64,000 nucleotides of DNA from Stagnihabitans tardus (GTDB lineage Bacteria > Pseudomonadota > Alphaproteobacteria > Rhodobacterales > Rhodobacteraceae), in contig NZ_JAABNR010000016.1 of the NCBI RefSeq assembly GCF_009925085.1, positions 1 to 64,000 on the forward strand, read 5' to 3'. Position numbers and translations under genes: made by a program. The notes under the pieces are model-generated. The model was not told where the DNA came from and did not search any database. It saw nothing but the letters and a program-made list of their open reading frames with translations. Below, in pieces: positions 41,994-49,902 of the stretch (positions are counted from its first letter, which is position 1; each line of letters starts with the position of its first letter).

Positions 41994-42022
41994 GATGTAG
42001 CAATCTCCCACATACCGGTCAA
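41994..42022 (-). promoter_or_regulatory. promoter of the counter-transcribed RNA
   Basis: Read on the minus strand: TTGACC, a 17-base spacer and TACATC. The -35 box matches the consensus in five of six positions, with optimal spacing. It drives the short antisense RNA ending at the terminator near 41934. Confidence 0.65.
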
Positions 42023-42036
42023 GAGTCGCCGATTCG

Positions 42037-42044
42037 GTGGACAT
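42037..42044. promoter_or_regulatory. GGTGGACA half-site in the repC leader
   Basis: GGTGGACA is one arm of the 18-base palindrome found twice in or after repC. A single arm in the repC leader beside the antisense-RNA promoter might let RepB influence repC or antisense-RNA transcription. Evidence is only the eight-base match. Confidence 0.35.
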
Positions 42045-42124
42045 GATTTTTGTTGCCTTCTGCACGAGAAATCGTGCGCGAGGCCGGGAAAGCTATGGGC
42101 CGACGTGGCCGTCGTTCAACAAAC

Positions 42125-43180
42125 ATGGCATTCACTCAGGTTTCCACAAGTACCGCCGGCGCCAGACAGCGCGACCGGCATGAGAATTGTACGCCTCCCG
42201 ACATCTGGGCGGTCTTTCGAGCCTTGCGCGATGCAAGGTGTGTCTTCGGACTGAAGCCGGGGCATATCCAGACCCTGCAGGCCCTCATCAGCTTCCTGCG
42301 GCCAGGGCAAGGGGACACTGTGTTCGCATCGAACTTCGAGATCTGCCGAAGAGTCGGCGGTATCGACGAGCGGACCCTTCGTCGTCACATCGACCGTTTC
42401 ATCGATCTTGGGATGATCGAGCGCCACGACAGCCCAAACCGAAAGCGCTATCGCGTCAGCTCGCGTGATGGTCGGGTCGTCAGCTTTGGCCTTTCGCTTT
42501 CACCGCTATTGAAACGCGCCGGTGATTTCCTTGATGCTGCCGCAGAACTCGAAGAGACCCGCCGCGATCAGGTCTTCCTGCGGAAACAAATTCTCGTCGG
42601 TCTGGCTCATATCGACACTATCGAACCCGGAAGCGCCGTTTCAGAAAACGCTCGCAGAATGATGCGACGCAAGTTGGCAGTGGACGAATATCGTTGCCTG
42701 CTGGATCAGGTCACGAACCATCTTGGTCAAATGTCCACCGTGGTGGACGTTAAAATTACAACAAAACTGCCCGCCAATGACGGTCAAACTGTCCGGCACC
42801 TTTCTAAGTCCGAAAAAGAAAAAAAAGAATCTGAAAGAGTCGAGAGCGATCTGCTTCCCTCCGTCCCAACGCTGACCGCGATTTGCCGAGAAGCTACGGC
42901 ATTCGCTCCAGCGGGGCTCCGAACATGGGACGACATCGAAAGACATGCACAGAACCTCGCGCCGATGATGGGTATTCAACCGGGCACCTTCAACGAAGCC
43001 AGCAAGCGAGTGGGTTCTAGGCGCACAGCAACTGCTATCTTCATCCTCCTGCAACTTGGAACTCGGGTTAGAAACTACGCAGCCTATTTCCACAGCATCA
43101 CGCTTGGAAAGAGGGCCGATAGCTTCAGACCATCAGCCATTCTGGCAACACTTTCGGTTTCGACGTCTGTGCCTGTGTGA
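42125..43180 (+). CDS. repC: RepC replication initiator
   Basis: A 351-residue RepC initiator, starting MAFTQVSTSTAGARQRDRHE as in related RepC proteins; an upstream ATG at 42095 would add ten residues. Conserved features are WAVFRALRDARCVFGLKPGH, LQALISFLRPG, a winged-helix domain (NFEICRRVGGIDERTLRRHI) and the C-terminal ATAIFILLQLGTRVRNYAAYFHSI block. RepC binds the origin, which in this family lies inside repC itself. A lysine/glutamate-rich linker (KSEKEKKESERVES) separates the domains. Expression is limited by the antisense RNA upstream. Confidence 0.93.
   Translation: MAFTQVSTSTAGARQRDRHENCTPPDIWAVFRALRDARCVFGLKPGHIQTLQALISFLRPGQGDTVFASNFEICRRVGGIDERTLRRHIDRFIDLGMIERHDSPNRKRYRVSSRDGRVVSFGLSLSPLLKRAGDFLDAAAELEETRRDQVFLRKQILVGLAHIDTIEPGSAVSENARRMMRRKLAVDEYRCLLDQVTNHLGQMSTVVDVKITTKLPANDGQTVRHLSKSEKEKKESERVESDLLPSVPTLTAICREATAFAPAGLRTWDDIERHAQNLAPMMGIQPGTFNEASKRVGSRRTATAIFILLQLGTRVRNYAAYFHSITLGKRADSFRPSAILATLSVSTSVPV
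42732..42749. promoter_or_regulatory. parS-like near-palindrome inside repC
   Basis: TGTCCACCGTGGTGGACG differs by two positions from the perfect palindrome at 43181-43198. It fits the 16-base repABC parS pattern (GT-outer, central GC region, AC-outer) in most positions. Being inside the repC reading frame it may be a secondary RepB site or lie in the origin region. Confidence 0.6.
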
Positions 43181-43198
43181 TGTCCACCGCGGTGGACA
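43181..43198. promoter_or_regulatory. parS: parS-like centromere, perfect 18-base palindrome
   Basis: TGTCCACCGCGGTGGACA begins at the base directly after the repC stop codon and is a perfect dyad. RepABC parS sites are 16-base palindromes found near or within the rep operon, and this is the clearest candidate in the window. RepB binding is inferred. The remaining bases to the next gene (43199-43404) show no open frame worth calling. Confidence 0.7.
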
Positions 43199-43365
43199 TT
43201 GCTACGAAGACCAGCTGCATCCCTCATTTTGACTACCGCGGCTCCCCCAGTGGCGACTTAATGCGCTGGTCAAAGACAACCATGTCTCACCCAAGTTTGC
43301 GCGACACGCGTCAATACGAAGAAAAGTCAGAGAAGTGCAGGTGAAGGGTGACGGTGAATGAGATC

Positions 43366-43396
43366 GGGAGAGTGGCTTCCGGCGCCCGTCGTGGAG
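43366..43396 (+). repeat. 31-base leader repeat, copy 1 (ahead of ParB-like gene)
   Basis: The element begins GGGAGAGTGGCTTCCGGC and ends GTCGTGGAG. The same element stands at 49864-49894 with 28 of 31 identities, each time 8-9 bases before the start codon of a backbone gene (ParB-like here, DUF932 there). It includes the probable ribosome binding site (GTGGAG). Confidence 0.75.
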
Positions 43397-43404
43397 ATGG
43401 TCTG

Positions 43405-45585
43405 ATGGCAAAAGCTGCTCAGAATGTGACCCTGTCGCCCTCGCGCGATATCGCCTTCGACCGGCTGGTGTTGAGCCAGTCCAACGTCCGGCGCATCAAG
43501 TCCGGGATGTCGGTGGAGGAGCTGGCGGAAGATATCGCCCGCCGTGGGCTCCTGCAGAGCCTGAACGTCCGGCCCGTGCTGGATGAGGCAGGCGGTGAGA
43601 CCGGCAAGTTCGAGATCCCGGCCGGTGGGCGCCGCTTCCAGGCGCTGTCCTTGCTGGTGAAGCAGAAGCGGTTGGCCAAGACCGCGCCGATCCCCTGCAT
43701 CGTGCGGGACGCCGGGTCCGCGATCCTCGCCGAGGATGACTCGCTGGCCGAGAACATGCAGCGCGTCGCTTTGCACCCGCTCGACCAGTTCCGCGCCTTC
43801 GCTGCCTTGCGCGAAAAGGGCCTCGGCGATGAGGCGATCGCGGCTGCCTTCTTCGTGACGCCCCATGTCGTGCGCCAACGGCTGAAGCTGACCTCCGTCG
43901 CCCCTGCCCTCCTCGACGTCTATGCCGAAGACGGCATGACGCTGGAGCAGCTCATGGCCTTTACCGTGACGTCGGATACTGCGCGCCAGCTGCAAGTCTG
44001 GGAGGCGGTGAAGGGCTCGTGGAACAAGGAACCTTACGCCATCCGGCGCATGCTGACCGAGACCTCGGTCCGCGCGTCGGATCGCCGCGCGGTCTTCGTC
44101 GGCATCGAGGCCTATGAAGCGGCGGGCGGGACCGTGGCGCGGGATCTCTTCCAGGGCGACGATGGCGGCTGGCTGGAAGACGTCGCGCTTCTGGAGCGCC
44201 TCGTCGGCGAGAAGCTGCAGGCCGTGGCTCAGGCGCTCGTCGCCGAGGGCTGGAAATGGGTCGAGGTTGCGGCAGACTTGCCCTACGGCTTCGGCTATGG
44301 GCTGCGTCGTCTGTCCGGCGAAGCTGCGGCGATGTCGGAGGCCGAGGCAGCCGAGCATGCCAAGCTTCTCGCCGAATACCAGGCACTCGACGCCGAGTGG
44401 TCCGAAGCCGACGAAATCCCCGCGGACATTGACGCTCGTCTCAGCGAACTGGCCGATGCAATGGAAGCCTTGGAGACCCGGCCCGTGATCTTCGATCCGG
44501 TGGAGATCGGGCGGGCAGGGGTCTTCGTCACCTTCGACCGTGAGGGCAAGCTGGTCCTCCATCGTGGCTATGTGCGGCCCGAAGACGAGGCACCGATCGA
44601 GACCGGGGTCAACCCAGACGATGGCATCGACCATGGCGCGTCGGACGGGCAGGGCGCAGCAATCAGCGCCTATGGCACGGTGATTACCTCGGCAGGTCAG
44701 CCCCTCTCGGCCTTGCCCGACGAGGAAGACGACGGCGCGCTGAAGCCCTTGCCCGAGCGGCTGGTCATGGAACTCACAGCCCACCGCACCCTTGCGCTGC
44801 GCGAGGCCCTGGGGCGGTCGCCTGAGGTGGCCCTGACCCTTCTGCTTCTGAAGCTAGTGACCGACACCTTCCGCACGTCGTCGTCCTCGGGATCCTGCCT
44901 CGAGGCCTCGGTGCGCCCAGTCTACATGGCCGCGCAGGCGCCGGACCTGAAGGACAGCGCAGTGGCCCAGGCCATCGAGGAGCGTCATGCGGCATGGGAG
45001 ACCGAGCTCCCTCTGGGCGATGATGCTGGGCTCTGGGACTATCTCACGGCGCTTGATGCCGCGAGCCGTCTCTCGCTCTTGGCCCATTGCCTCTCCCAAG
45101 GCGTCAACGCGCTCCATGAGCGGGTGAACCCCTATGGCGCGGGCATCTCGGCCTCCGGTCTCACCCGCCGCATGAAGCATGCCGACATGCTGGCAAAGGC
45201 CGTCGATCTCGACATGGTCGAAGCGGGCTGGGAACCCACGGCGGAAAATTATCTCTCCCGCGTGCCCAAGGTCCGGATTGTCGAGGCTGTGCGCGAGGCG
45301 AAGGGCGAAGGCGCGGCGCAATTGATCGACCATCTCAAGAAGACCGAGATGGCCACGGAGGCCGAGCGGCTCCTCAAGGGCAGCGGCTGGTTGCCGGAGG
45401 TCCTGCGCCGTGCCGATCTGGTTGCGCTGCAGGGTGAGGCAAGCACGGAGGGGCAGGGCGGTGACGTGGGGGATCGTGACGACTTGACCGCAGACCCTGT
45501 CGAAACCCTCGAGGACATCGACCTTCCGGCCTTCCTCGTCTCCGATCTGCCGCCCGAGACGGCGCAAATGATCGCCGCCGAGTGA
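43405..45585 (+). CDS. ParB/Spo0J-like nuclease-domain protein, large
   Basis: A 726-residue protein with a ParB N-terminal domain: LVLSQSNVRRIKSGMSVEEL, EDIARRGLLQSLNVRPVLDE, FEIPAGGRRFQALSLLVKQK and EDDSLAENMQRVALHPLDQF, then a helix-turn-helix (LGDEAIAAAFFVTPHVVRQR). The 500-residue C-terminal extension is helical and not catalytic by inspection. It is much longer than partition ParB proteins (about 300 residues) and occurs commonly on alphaproteobacterial plasmids, where its role is unclear. The ATG at 43405 follows GGAGATGG. Shares its leader sequence with the DUF932 gene. Confidence 0.85.
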   Translation: MAKAAQNVTLSPSRDIAFDRLVLSQSNVRRIKSGMSVEELAEDIARRGLLQSLNVRPVLDEAGGETGKFEIPAGGRRFQALSLLVKQKRLAKTAPIPCIVRDAGSAILAEDDSLAENMQRVALHPLDQFRAFAALREKGLGDEAIAAAFFVTPHVVRQRLKLTSVAPALLDVYAEDGMTLEQLMAFTVTSDTARQLQVWEAVKGSWNKEPYAIRRMLTETSVRASDRRAVFVGIEAYEAAGGTVARDLFQGDDGGWLEDVALLERLVGEKLQAVAQALVAEGWKWVEVAADLPYGFGYGLRRLSGEAAAMSEAEAAEHAKLLAEYQALDAEWSEADEIPADIDARLSELADAMEALETRPVIFDPVEIGRAGVFVTFDREGKLVLHRGYVRPEDEAPIETGVNPDDGIDHGASDGQGAAISAYGTVITSAGQPLSALPDEEDDGALKPLPERLVMELTAHRTLALREALGRSPEVALTLLLLKLVTDTFRTSSSSGSCLEASVRPVYMAAQAPDLKDSAVAQAIEERHAAWETELPLGDDAGLWDYLTALDAASRLSLLAHCLSQGVNALHERVNPYGAGISASGLTRRMKHADMLAKAVDLDMVEAGWEPTAENYLSRVPKVRIVEAVREAKGEGAAQLIDHLKKTEMATEAERLLKGSGWLPEVLRRADLVALQGEASTEGQGGDVGDRDDLTADPVETLEDIDLPAFLVSDLPPETAQMIAAE

Positions 45586-45684
45586 TCTGAAGCTTCGGGG
45601 GCGGGGAAACCCGCCCGCACTTCACATAAAACCAAACAATATCAATGCAATGAGTGCGTTTCTTCGCATTCAGAGTGAGGAATC

Positions 45685-46158
45685 ATGTCTGCAAACTCCA
45701 TCATCGACACCGCGCCATTGGGTGCTTTGGTCCGTTACTCCGACGGCAGCCCCAAACCGCCCGCGCGCTTCACCAAGAAGCTCGCTGCCTGGGAGCGGTC
45801 GAACGGCATCGGCCGCCTTGTGAAGAAGGAACCGCCGCGCCCCCATCAAACCTGGACCGCGCCCGCCTCCTTCACGCTGCACGAGGGCAACTTCTCTTCC
45901 GACGGCATTATCCTTGTCACCATCATGCGCAGCCATTCCGCCGACAGCACATTGGCCTTCGAAGTCGTCGAGGTGCCGCAACCCGGGCAGGTGAAGATCC
46001 TGCTCGACTTCGGCGGCACGAGCGAGCTGCTGCACCTCGCGGCCAATAGGGCCGCCGCCGAGCTTTGGATCGCCCGGGAGGGCTATCGCAACGCAAGGCT
46101 GGAAGTGGTCGGCGACAGTGACGACGGTGGGGCAGGGGAGGTCGACCTCGCCGCCTGA
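45685..46158 (+). CDS. conserved backbone hypothetical protein
   Basis: A 157-residue protein beginning MSANSIIDTAPLGALVRYSD, with a basic N-terminal third and a beta-rich C-terminal half (LAFEVVEVPQPGQVKILLDF). A GTGAGGAATC ribosome binding region precedes it. No domain was recognised. Codon use matches the surrounding backbone genes, and it follows the ParB-like gene by 99 bases. Confidence 0.7.
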   Translation: MSANSIIDTAPLGALVRYSDGSPKPPARFTKKLAAWERSNGIGRLVKKEPPRPHQTWTAPASFTLHEGNFSSDGIILVTIMRSHSADSTLAFEVVEVPQPGQVKILLDFGGTSELLHLAANRAAAELWIAREGYRNARLEVVGDSDDGGAGEVDLAA

Positions 46159-46558
46159 GCCTTTGCGAAAGAAACCATCAGCCCGCCCGAGGGCGGTGCT
46201 CTCCCAACATGACCCTGTCCCCGGCATCGGGGGCAGGGTACCATAGGGTCCATCCCCAAGGTCAATCGCTCTGACCTTCATCCTGGCTGCAAGGCTGGCG
46301 GGCTGAGCATCCACAGAATGCGGACAATCTTGGCGGCTCCTGTGGCCAGAGCACCATCCCCCGCTCGCCCGTCCCTTCCTTGGCCCGAGGCCGGTCTTCG
46401 AGATCAAGCCACAAGGGCTCGGACTACGGGGTGAACCCGTGCCGCCGGGCGGATTCGGGGCATGCCCGAACGCACCCGGTGATGTCAGACCGTCTCGGGC
46501 CTTCGGGGTCCTGTCGCGCGGGGGATGGTCCTCCGCCTCCCAGACAGGAGCCGAAAAG
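46159..46558. other. 400-base non-coding stretch
   Basis: No open frame here has a ribosome binding site or a protein-like composition. It contains GC-rich short dyads (for example CCCCGGCATCGGGG near 46217) and ends in a leader with CAGGAG for the next small gene. Long untranslated leaders are usual in front of genes in this backbone block. Confidence 0.5.
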
Positions 46559-46723
46559 ATGTCCCGCAAAGATGCACACGCCTACGCCGCCAGCCTCGCC
46601 GCCACGCTGATGGTTGCCATCGTGGTCTTCCAGGCTGGGGATGGCTCCTATGGCGCCGTCCCCGCCGATGAAATCGACGGTGACGAGGTTTTGGTGATTG
46701 GAGAGCACGACCCGTGGGGCTAA
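46559..46723 (+). CDS. small membrane-anchored backbone protein
   Basis: A 54-residue protein from an ATG with AGGAG eight bases upstream. A hydrophobic segment (YAASLAATLMVAIVVFQAGD) near residues 9-25 would cross the membrane or act as an uncleaved signal; the short C-terminus is acidic. It is below the usual annotation threshold, but the ribosome binding site and the composition support it. Function unknown. Confidence 0.5.
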   Translation: MSRKDAHAYAASLAATLMVAIVVFQAGDGSYGAVPADEIDGDEVLVIGEHDPWG

Positions 46724-46860
46724 TCCCCACGTCTCTCTCAAAGGCCCGGGCGGCGCGGCTGCGCATCCCGGGCCCTTCGCCTGCCCGTCGTACACGCCGA
46801 CTGGCACAAGGCACCGACGCAAGGTCGGCATTCCCTTCAGCGCAAGCAAGGAGATCGCGC

Positions 46861-47124
46861 ATGGCCGCGACCTGCTTTCCCTATGGTTTTCCAACCGGCT
46901 ATTCTCGTCCCGTTGCCGCGCTCGGCGGTCTTTGGCCGCGCTGCGTGAACGCGGAGCCTGGCACCTTTGGCCATGAATGCGGGCGGCCTGCGGTTTTCGT
47001 CGGCACGAAACCGTCGACGGGTTTCGAGGCCTGCTTCTGTGCCGAATGCAAAGCACACGGACATGAGGCCCGGGCCTACCGTGATTGGAGGGGCATCGAT
47101 CCGGCAGGGCAGGGGCCTGCATGA
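46861..47124 (+). CDS. small putative zinc-binding protein
   Basis: An 87-residue protein with AAGGAGA upstream of its ATG. It is rich in Cys and His: FGHECGRPA and FCAECKAHGHEA provide a possible four-ligand metal site. The remainder is aromatic and Gly/Pro-rich. It is typical of small plasmid backbone proteins of unknown function; metal binding is inferred from the residue pattern alone. Confidence 0.6.
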   Translation: MAATCFPYGFPTGYSRPVAALGGLWPRCVNAEPGTFGHECGRPAVFVGTKPSTGFEACFCAECKAHGHEARAYRDWRGIDPAGQGPA

Positions 47125-47160
47125 CCCCCGCCAAGGCGGCAGCGCGTCGCCACGGCTTTC

Positions 47161-47481
47161 TCAGCCGAGCAGCTCTTCCGGGTCCCTGCCCGCATCGACA
47201 TGGGCGGCGAACCAGCCCGGCTTGCGTCCCCGCCCGGACCAGGTGAGGGTCGGGTTCTCGGGGTGCCGGTAGATCTTCGTCGATGGTGCCCGCTTGCGCT
47301 TCGGCTCCTCCAGGGCCGTCAGTTCGGCCAAGGTGAAGCCGAGGTCCTTGGCGAGCATCTCGACCTTTTCGCGGGCCTCCGCCTTTTGCCGGGCTTCGAA
47401 TGTGGAAATCGCCTTGGCCACGGACTTCTGCAATTCCCGCAGATCGGCGAGCGACAGGACCGCGAGGTTGAAATCAGGCAT
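47161..47481 (-). CDS. H-NS family nucleoid protein (HvrA-like)
   Basis: A 106-residue protein. The N-terminal half is a coiled-coil oligomerisation helix (LADLRELQKSVAKAISTFEA) and the C-terminal half carries the H-NS DNA-binding motif TWSGRGRKPGWFAAHVDAGR with the AT-hook-like RGRKP core. Plasmid H-NS homologues silence AT-rich genes and lower the fitness cost of carriage. The start at 47481 gives the standard length; the frame upstream to 47787 lacks conserved sequence. Confidence 0.85.
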   Translation of the reverse strand: MPDFNLAVLSLADLRELQKSVAKAISTFEARQKAEAREKVEMLAKDLGFTLAELTALEEPKRKRAPSTKIYRHPENPTLTWSGRGRKPGWFAAHVDAGRDPEELLG

Positions 47482-47906
47482 CGGGTGCTCCGGTTGATCC
47501 AATGCAGCAGCCGTAATCGTGCAAGGACCGCGCGGCAAGAGACGAGCGGGGCAGGGGGGGCTGGTTGGGCTTGGTGATCCCACTCTCCCTTTCCGGGATG
47601 GTTCCCCCTGGGCCTGATATTGCCGGATGAGATCGATCTGAACGTGTCTGCTTGGGTTTCTCCCCCTGTGATCCGGCTGAGGCACCTCCCCTTCGACGGA
47701 CAATCCCCTAAGCCTGTTCGGTTTCCTGCCCGCAACCCCAACTCCTGCCCGGGCCGTGTTGCCCCGTGCCAGGGCTGCCCGCGCCACCCCGGGCCCTCGG
47801 GGGTTTCCGCCTGGTCCATGGCCCAGCCGTGCGGACGTCTCCCGACAGGCTTCTGACGGGTCTTGTCGAAGGGATGGCCCCTTCAGCGAAATCCAGGAGA
47901 ACCACC
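47482..47906. other. 425-base divergent intergenic region
   Basis: The space between the H-NS-like gene (minus) and ssb (plus) contains no convincing gene. It must hold both promoters; none is obvious by eye in this GC-rich sequence. The ssb start is preceded by CCAGGAGAACCACC. Confidence 0.45.
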
Positions 47907-48311
47907 ATGCAGAACATCGTCATCCTCGCCGGCAACATCGGTCAGGCCCCGGAGGCCCGCACCACCCAGGGCGGCACGAAGATCACCCACTTCACCCTCG
48001 CCACCTCACGCCCGCGCCTCTCTGAAGGCCGCGCGGTCCGGGACGAGCACGGCTACCGCGTGATGGACACCGAATGGCACCGCATCACCTGCTTCAACGG
48101 CCTCGGCAAGTCGGTCGCCGAGAACTGCGAGAAGGGCATGAAGCTCTTGGTCCAAGGCCGCATCCACTACACGAAGTGGACCGATGCGGCGGGCGTCGAC
48201 CGCTACGGCTGCGAGATCATCGCCGAAAAGATCGACTTCCTCAGCCGCCCCAAGGCGGCCGAGGGCGATGCGCCCGAACTGGTCGATCGCGACGACGAGG
48301 TCGGCTTCTGA
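47907..48311 (+). CDS. ssb: single-stranded DNA-binding protein
   Basis: A 134-residue OB-fold SSB: MQNIVILAGNIGQAPEARTT, ITHFTLATSRPRLSEG, TEWHRITCFNGLGKSVAENC and GMKLLVQGRIHYTKWTDAAG. It is shorter than chromosomal SSB and has only a short acidic tail (LVDRDDEVGF) without the canonical DDDIPF tip, so it may not recruit the same partners. It probably protects plasmid single strands during replication or entry. Confidence 0.9.
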   Translation: MQNIVILAGNIGQAPEARTTQGGTKITHFTLATSRPRLSEGRAVRDEHGYRVMDTEWHRITCFNGLGKSVAENCEKGMKLLVQGRIHYTKWTDAAGVDRYGCEIIAEKIDFLSRPKAAEGDAPELVDRDDEVGF

Positions 48312-48383
48312 GCCGACCCACTACCTGGCCCGGCGGGGATGCCCGCCGGGCCAGAATAGCTGCCGCTGATGCCAAGATGCGAG

Positions 48384-48773
48384 TTACGGCTGCCCCTCGT
48401 GCCAATCTCGTATGGATCGGCACAGATTGCTCATAGCCTGACCGGTGAGCAATCCGCTGGTCAGGAACGGGACGCTCTCGGAAAACCTCGGTTCCGCCTC
48501 ACCATCTGCGGTGAAGTGAAAAATGCCGGTCTCCTCGGCTTCGTTCTTTGCAAAGGACCATGTTCCAAGAAATTCACCGTCGCGGGTCACGACGTCGCCG
48601 TTTTCGGCGCCGCCCTCTGCCCCCATCAGGTTGATCGGATATCTGAGTTCCACGGTTTGCAATGCCTCATTGCGGTCGGTTTCTTTGTCCGACACCAACC
48701 TGGCGGGCCGAACGATCGTGTAGGAGGAGGTTGGCAGTGATGCCCGAAGCTGCCGCTGGCTATTCGACCTCAC
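48384..48773 (-). CDS. hypothetical protein coupled to upstream gene
   Basis: A 129-residue frame from a GTG at 48773 that overlaps the last codons of the 306-residue gene upstream, a layout suggesting translational coupling. An ATG further upstream (48830) would create a larger overlap. The core (VELRYPINLMGAEGGAENGD, TRDGEFLGTWSFAKNEAEET) is beta-rich. No domain was recognised; start uncertain. Confidence 0.5.
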   Translation of the reverse strand: MRSNSQRQLRASLPTSSYTIVRPARLVSDKETDRNEALQTVELRYPINLMGAEGGAENGDVVTRDGEFLGTWSFAKNEAEETGIFHFTADGEAEPRFSESVPFLTSGLLTGQAMSNLCRSIRDWHEGQP

Positions 48774-49680
48774 CCGTGGTCGCAAGTCGCTCCTTCGTTG
48801 CCAGTTGATCTGCGATCTCGGGCAATTCAACTCGGCGCGTCTGCGGAATCACGGGACCGGCGCCCCGGATATGCGGCATACGAAACACCTTTTCAGGTCT
48901 CGCCATGTGTTTCATGTAATGGCCCGCTACCCAGTGCGCGCGCCTCTTACCTGAGGGGTCATCAGTATCCCGCTCTACATGCGTTGCCTTCAGCTGGATC
49001 TTGCCAGCGGACCCCAGCCGAACACGGGTAACAAGCGTGTCGGGAAGCGGCTTCCCTGCCTTTTCGGCGCGCCGCCGCTCAGGTCGACTGAACGCTTGAA
49101 CCTCCTCGGTTTCGATCATGCCCTTATATTTCAGCATCGAACACATCGTGGCCACGACCGCCACGAAGTGGCTGCAGACTTCGCTTTCGCCTTTAAGGGC
49201 GGCCTCACCTTCTGGATGCTTCGGTCCCAACAGTGCCGCTTCATAGGTAGGGGTAAAGATCAATTCGCCTTTCAGGCCCGAGGATTTCAAAACCAGGAGA
49301 CTTGGGACGATCCCGTTGGCGGTAACGATCATGCGTTGCGTGTACATACAGTTATCCACCACCGTCGTCAGGGCAACATAGGAGCCTTCACCGGTTGGGT
49401 CTGGGCACTCGACAAGGAGTGCCGGAAACGGGAATTGGGCCTCTCGGTAGATTTCCTCGCGGCCAGCAGGCTTCGTGCCATAGGCGAGGTCGGTCAGCAT
49501 TTGGACCGTTTCCTGGTCGACCCGATAGTGGTGCGCATAGGACAAGACATGCAGCTGCCGATCGCGAAACTCCAGCATGCGATCCATCAGTTCCGGGGAA
49601 ATCCCGCCCCTGAAGGGGCCGTTCGTATCCAGGAAGCTCTGCGGGTAGCTTTCGAAGAACTTGGTCAATGTGTCGATCAT
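48760..49680 (-). CDS. hypothetical backbone protein, 306 residues
   Basis: The protein begins MIDTLTKFFESYPQSFLDTN at the ATG 49680; a longer frame upstream is only the antisense of the DUF932 gene. It carries TVVDNCMYTQRMIVTANGIV, a Cys-rich ESEVCSHFVAVVATMCSMLK segment and a C-terminal HWVAGHYMKHMARPEKVFR. No family is certain. It is divergent from the DUF932 gene and is followed by a coupled small gene. A role in plasmid DNA metabolism is only inferred from its neighbours. Confidence 0.7.
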   Translation of the reverse strand: MIDTLTKFFESYPQSFLDTNGPFRGGISPELMDRMLEFRDRQLHVLSYAHHYRVDQETVQMLTDLAYGTKPAGREEIYREAQFPFPALLVECPDPTGEGSYVALTTVVDNCMYTQRMIVTANGIVPSLLVLKSSGLKGELIFTPTYEAALLGPKHPEGEAALKGESEVCSHFVAVVATMCSMLKYKGMIETEEVQAFSRPERRRAEKAGKPLPDTLVTRVRLGSAGKIQLKATHVERDTDDPSGKRRAHWVAGHYMKHMARPEKVFRMPHIRGAGPVIPQTRRVELPEIADQLATKERLATTGEVE

Positions 49681-49863
49681 GAATTCGCCTTCGTGAAGCC
49701 GCCCGATTTCTTCGAACTGGGGATTTATGCGAGAGGGTGCAAGCCCCGGCCATACTTCAAGCGTCTGCCGGTTTTTCGCCCAGACGGAGACCGTCAGTCC
49801 CAATTTGCAGCAGGAATCGAGAGTCCGAGTTGGGCTGGTTTTCCGGTGACGGGTTGAGGGTCT

Positions 49864-49894
49864 GGGAGAGTGGCTTCCGGCACCTGTCGCGGAG
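49864..49894 (+). repeat. 31-base leader repeat, copy 2 (ahead of DUF932 gene)
   Basis: Matches 43366-43396 in 28 of 31 positions (GGGAGAGTGGCTTCCGGC ... GTCGCGGAG). Both copies are followed within 8-9 bases by a start codon. Conservation of a non-coding leader over two unrelated genes points to shared post-transcriptional or transcriptional control. Confidence 0.75.
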
Positions 49895-49902
49895 TGTGAC
49901 TT

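Noticed and set aside
43327..44784. 485-residue minus-strand frame
   Set aside because: It lies fully antisense to the ParB-like gene, which has clear motifs. The composition (His/Gly/Gln-rich) is typical of a GC-rich shadow frame.
46714..46860. N-terminal extension of the small zinc-binding protein
   Set aside because: The extension overlaps the preceding gene and is Ala/Arg/Pro-rich; AAGGAGA before 46861 decides the start.
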